From NCBI GenBank assembly GCA_900149785.2, contig FSSI02000008.1:62001-126000 (forward strand): a stretch of 64,000 nucleotides of DNA, given 5' to 3'. Under the pieces are notes generated by a model. It searched no databases and was not told where the DNA came from. It worked only from the letters and a program-made list of their open reading frames with translations. Every line of letters begins with the position of its first letter. The first letter of the stretch is position 1. Of this stretch, positions 59,348-64,000 are shown piece by piece. Source of the DNA: Sodalinema lacuna_A (GTDB taxonomy: Bacteria > Cyanobacteriota > Cyanobacteriia > Cyanobacteriales > Geitlerinemataceae). Both the position numbers and the translations under genes were made by a program.

Positions 59348-60199
59348 ATGAATGCTGCTGTATCTGTGCAAAATGTTTCCAAGGTCTATGGCGATCTTGG
59401 AGTGGTTAACAATCTCTCGTTTGATATTGCAAAGGGAGAATTATTTGGCTTTCTTGGCCCCAACGGAGCCGGTAAATCGACCACGGTACGAATGTTAACC
59501 ACGTTGACGAAACCGACGTCGGGAACCATTGAAGTGGCTGGCTATGATGTGGTTCACCAGTCGCGTCTCGCGAAACGCTCGATTGGGGTCGTTCTTCAGC
59601 AGGTAAGTGTGGATCTTGATCTAACGGTTTGGGAGAATATGGAATACCACGGACGCTTACACCATATCCCGCGCGGGGAGCGTCAGGAACGGATTAACCG
59701 TTGGTTGGAGTATGTGGAGCTAACGAATCGCCGTGACGCCCTTGTGAAGACCCTCTCTGGGGGGATGAAACGGCGGTTACAGATCGCGCGATCGCTTCTC
59801 CACCAACCGGATATTTTGTTTCTCGATGAGCCTACGGTGGGATTAGATCCTCAAACCCGTCGCCGTCTTTGGGAAATTCTCTTGGATCTCAAGGATCAGG
59901 GGATGACGATGCTGTTGACCACTCATTATATGGAAGAGGTAGAATATCTCTGCGATCGCATTGGCATTCTCGACAGGGGTCAACTCATCGAACTTGGGAC
60001 CCTCGACGAGTTACGACGCAACCATGGTGAAGGAGTCGTCGTCAAACATACCCCGGAGGGACTACAGAGTCAGTTTTTCCCAAATCTGGACTTAGCAAAT
60101 GATTATATCAACCAACACGGCGATCGCACCGGCATGATGGCTCGTGAATCCAACCTAGAAGATATTTTTGTCGAACTCACCGGCCGTCAACTAGACTAA
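59348..60199 (+). CDS. ABC transporter ATP-binding protein (drug/daunorubicin type)
   Basis: 283 residues. Walker A GPNGAGKST (37-45), Q-loop, signature LSGGMKRRLQIARSL, Walker B ILFLDEPTVGLDP, and the H-loop TTHYMEE. The C-terminal part (about 230-283) is the DrrA-type extension. An ABC-2 permease should be its partner but is not in the window; the rRNA operon lies downstream. ATG 59348 is used; GTG 59321 is a second option. Confidence 0.9.
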   Translation: MNAAVSVQNVSKVYGDLGVVNNLSFDIAKGELFGFLGPNGAGKSTTVRMLTTLTKPTSGTIEVAGYDVVHQSRLAKRSIGVVLQQVSVDLDLTVWENMEYHGRLHHIPRGERQERINRWLEYVELTNRRDALVKTLSGGMKRRLQIARSLLHQPDILFLDEPTVGLDPQTRRRLWEILLDLKDQGMTMLLTTHYMEEVEYLCDRIGILDRGQLIELGTLDELRRNHGEGVVVKHTPEGLQSQFFPNLDLANDYINQHGDRTGMMARESNLEDIFVELTGRQLD

Positions 60200-60254
60200 A
60201 AGCTCAAAGTTCCAAGAGTAGGGGAGAAATATTGCCCCCCCTACTCCCATCCCA

Positions 60255-60278
60255 AGAGTATACCGAAGAGTATACCGA
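60255..60278 (+). repeat. Two tandem copies of a 12-bp unit
   Basis: AGAGTATACCGA twice without a gap, between the ABC gene and the rRNA terminator. Confidence 0.85.
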
Positions 60279-60289
60279 CCCCTTTAAAC

Positions 60290-60324
60290 CAAAAAAGACC
60301 CCCATTCTCAGGGAGTCCTTTTTG
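60290..60324 (-). terminator. rRNA operon terminator (probably bidirectional)
   Basis: Six A, then GAC-CCCC-attctca-GGGAGTC, then CTTTTT. Read on the minus strand the hairpin ends in six T, so it terminates the rRNA operon. On the plus strand it could end the ABC gene transcript. Confidence 0.85.
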
Positions 60325-60334
60325 GAAATATTAA

Positions 60335-60451
60335 CCTGGCACTGAGCTATCTTCCCAGGGGGCAACCCCCCAAGTATTTTCGCCGCAGAAGCGTTTCACA
60401 GCCGAGTTCGGGAAGGGATCGGAGTGGGGCCACTTCGCTAGAAGCACCAGG
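60335..60451 (-). rRNA. rrf: 5S ribosomal RNA
   Basis: 117 bases. The ends CCTGG and CCAGG pair to form helix I, and the inner CGCAGAAGCGTTTCACAGCCGA region is typical of bacterial 5S. It follows 23S by about 60 bases, as in a normal operon. Confidence 0.95.
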
Positions 60452-60513
60452 AAAGAACAGAAACCTTGAAGACTGCACAGTCAACCTAATCAGGGAATAG
60501 AGACATCATTTGA

Positions 60514-63396
<2,883 letters not shown>

Positions 63397-63569
63397 TCAT
63401 TTTTCTTGAGGTCTCGACTTCACCTGACTTTTTTTAGGTTGACTATGCAGTTTTCAAGGTTCTGGCTGGGATGTCCCAGCAGTCTGAGTCTCTCTCAGGT
63501 GCTGAGGTATCCTTGCACTCTTGTTTGTGTTAGGAATGGTTGAATGATTGAGTTGGGGTGAGACCAGCA

Positions 63570-63642
63570 TGGAGGTAAGCGGACTCGAACCGCTGACATC
63601 CTGCTTGCAAAGCAGGCGCTCTACCAACTGAGCTATACCCCC
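63570..63642 (-). tRNA. trnA: tRNA-Ala (TGC)
   Basis: 73 bases, from GGGGGTATAGCTC to the acceptor end CTACCTCCA-type discriminator. Anticodon TGC is in the loop CTTTGCAAG. Located in the 16S-23S spacer on the operon strand. The CCA end is not encoded. Confidence 0.97.
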
Positions 63643-63682
63643 ATTTTCTTAGTTTCTGCTCTCGCATCACTAAAGAGTTAGG

Positions 63683-63756
<74 letters not shown>

Positions 63757-63855
63757 ATTTCAAGGTTGGTCTCTTTTTCCTAACGCCCCAGATTTCTCTG
63801 AGTCTTTAGGATTCCTAACCTCTTATCGTTTGAAAGCTACGACGATTCTCCGACC

Positions 63856-63916
63856 GACCTAGGTTGACCTCAATTTCTTGGGCTTTGTTGCATCCTCAAG
63901 ATCTTGGGTTTAGGTC
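63856..63916 (-). ncRNA. ITS D1-D1' helix
   Basis: Opens with GACCTA and closes with TAGGTC on the operon strand, near the 16S 3' end. This is the D1-D1' helix of cyanobacterial 16S-23S spacers, useful for taxonomy. Confidence 0.75.
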
Positions 63917-63923
63917 TCCCTAA

Positions 63924-64000
<77 letters not shown>

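Overview
The window comes from a cyanobacterium, most likely a filamentous non-heterocystous type of the Phormidium/Oscillatoria kind. The evidence is the allophycocyanin operon apcA-apcB-apcC, pipX-pipY, Ycf34, two group-2 sigma factors, an NblB/CpcE-type HEAT protein, a PEP-CTERM protein and a very high density of the HIP1 octamer GCGATCGC. The genus is my inference; the phylum is secure.

Layout. 1-3.7 kb: the tail of a CobW-type GTPase, folE, a second CobW-like P-loop protein and two metallophosphoesterase-fold proteins, the second apparently a pseudoenzyme. 3.8-6.6 kb (minus): nadK, a YdcF-type membrane protein and citrate synthase. 6.9-11 kb: a large PlsY-like/PEP-synthase-like fusion, a small secreted protein and KDPG aldolase. 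11-17 kb (minus): a TIR-WD40 protein and two paralogous C39 peptidases, one fused to a peptidoglycan-binding domain and a GH19 domain; a MITE-like element sits upstream of them. 17-24 kb: isoaspartyl peptidase, a His-rich metal-binding-type protein, CCA-adding enzyme, Ycf34, a lipoprotein, an esterase, a COG3146-type acyltransferase and two acidic hypotheticals. 24-28 kb: a histidine kinase, then a glutathione module (reductase and peroxiredoxin-glutaredoxin fusion) with an operator-like leader. 28-36 kb: DUF3493 protein, a decayed membrane protein, ilvB, an orphan TRAP binding protein, guaA and a permease. 36-43 kb: a sigma factor, apcABC, then pipX-pipY-sepF-proC. 43-46 kb: an accessory stretch with an aldo/keto reductase, long non-coding DNA, a 40-bp-period repeat and a DUF3825-like gene that could be a gene cassette. 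46-60 kb: pseudopilin, RTX protein, trpS, metF, aroC, MBL hydrolase, PEP-CTERM protein, transglutaminase, HEAT protein, a second histidine kinase, RHH protein, GNAT, a second sigma factor and an ABC ATPase. 60.3-64 kb (minus): 16S (3' end)-tRNA-Ile-tRNA-Ala-23S-5S.

Most genes are single housekeeping units or two- to three-gene runs. The clearest functional groups are the metal/folate cluster at the left edge, the glutathione redox pair, the light-harvesting core operon, and the nitrogen-signalling/division/proline cluster.

The most unusual signals are in DNA architecture. Heptamer (CTTGCCT) arrays sit directly in front of three start codons where a ribosome-binding site should be. Short tandem duplications with a 12-bp unit recur at six loci. 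A 131-bp inverted-repeat element is flanked by an 11-bp direct repeat. A possible gene cassette lies near 45 kb. No CRISPR array, complete insertion sequence, integrase or prophage was recognised. Base 12901 is ambiguous (N).
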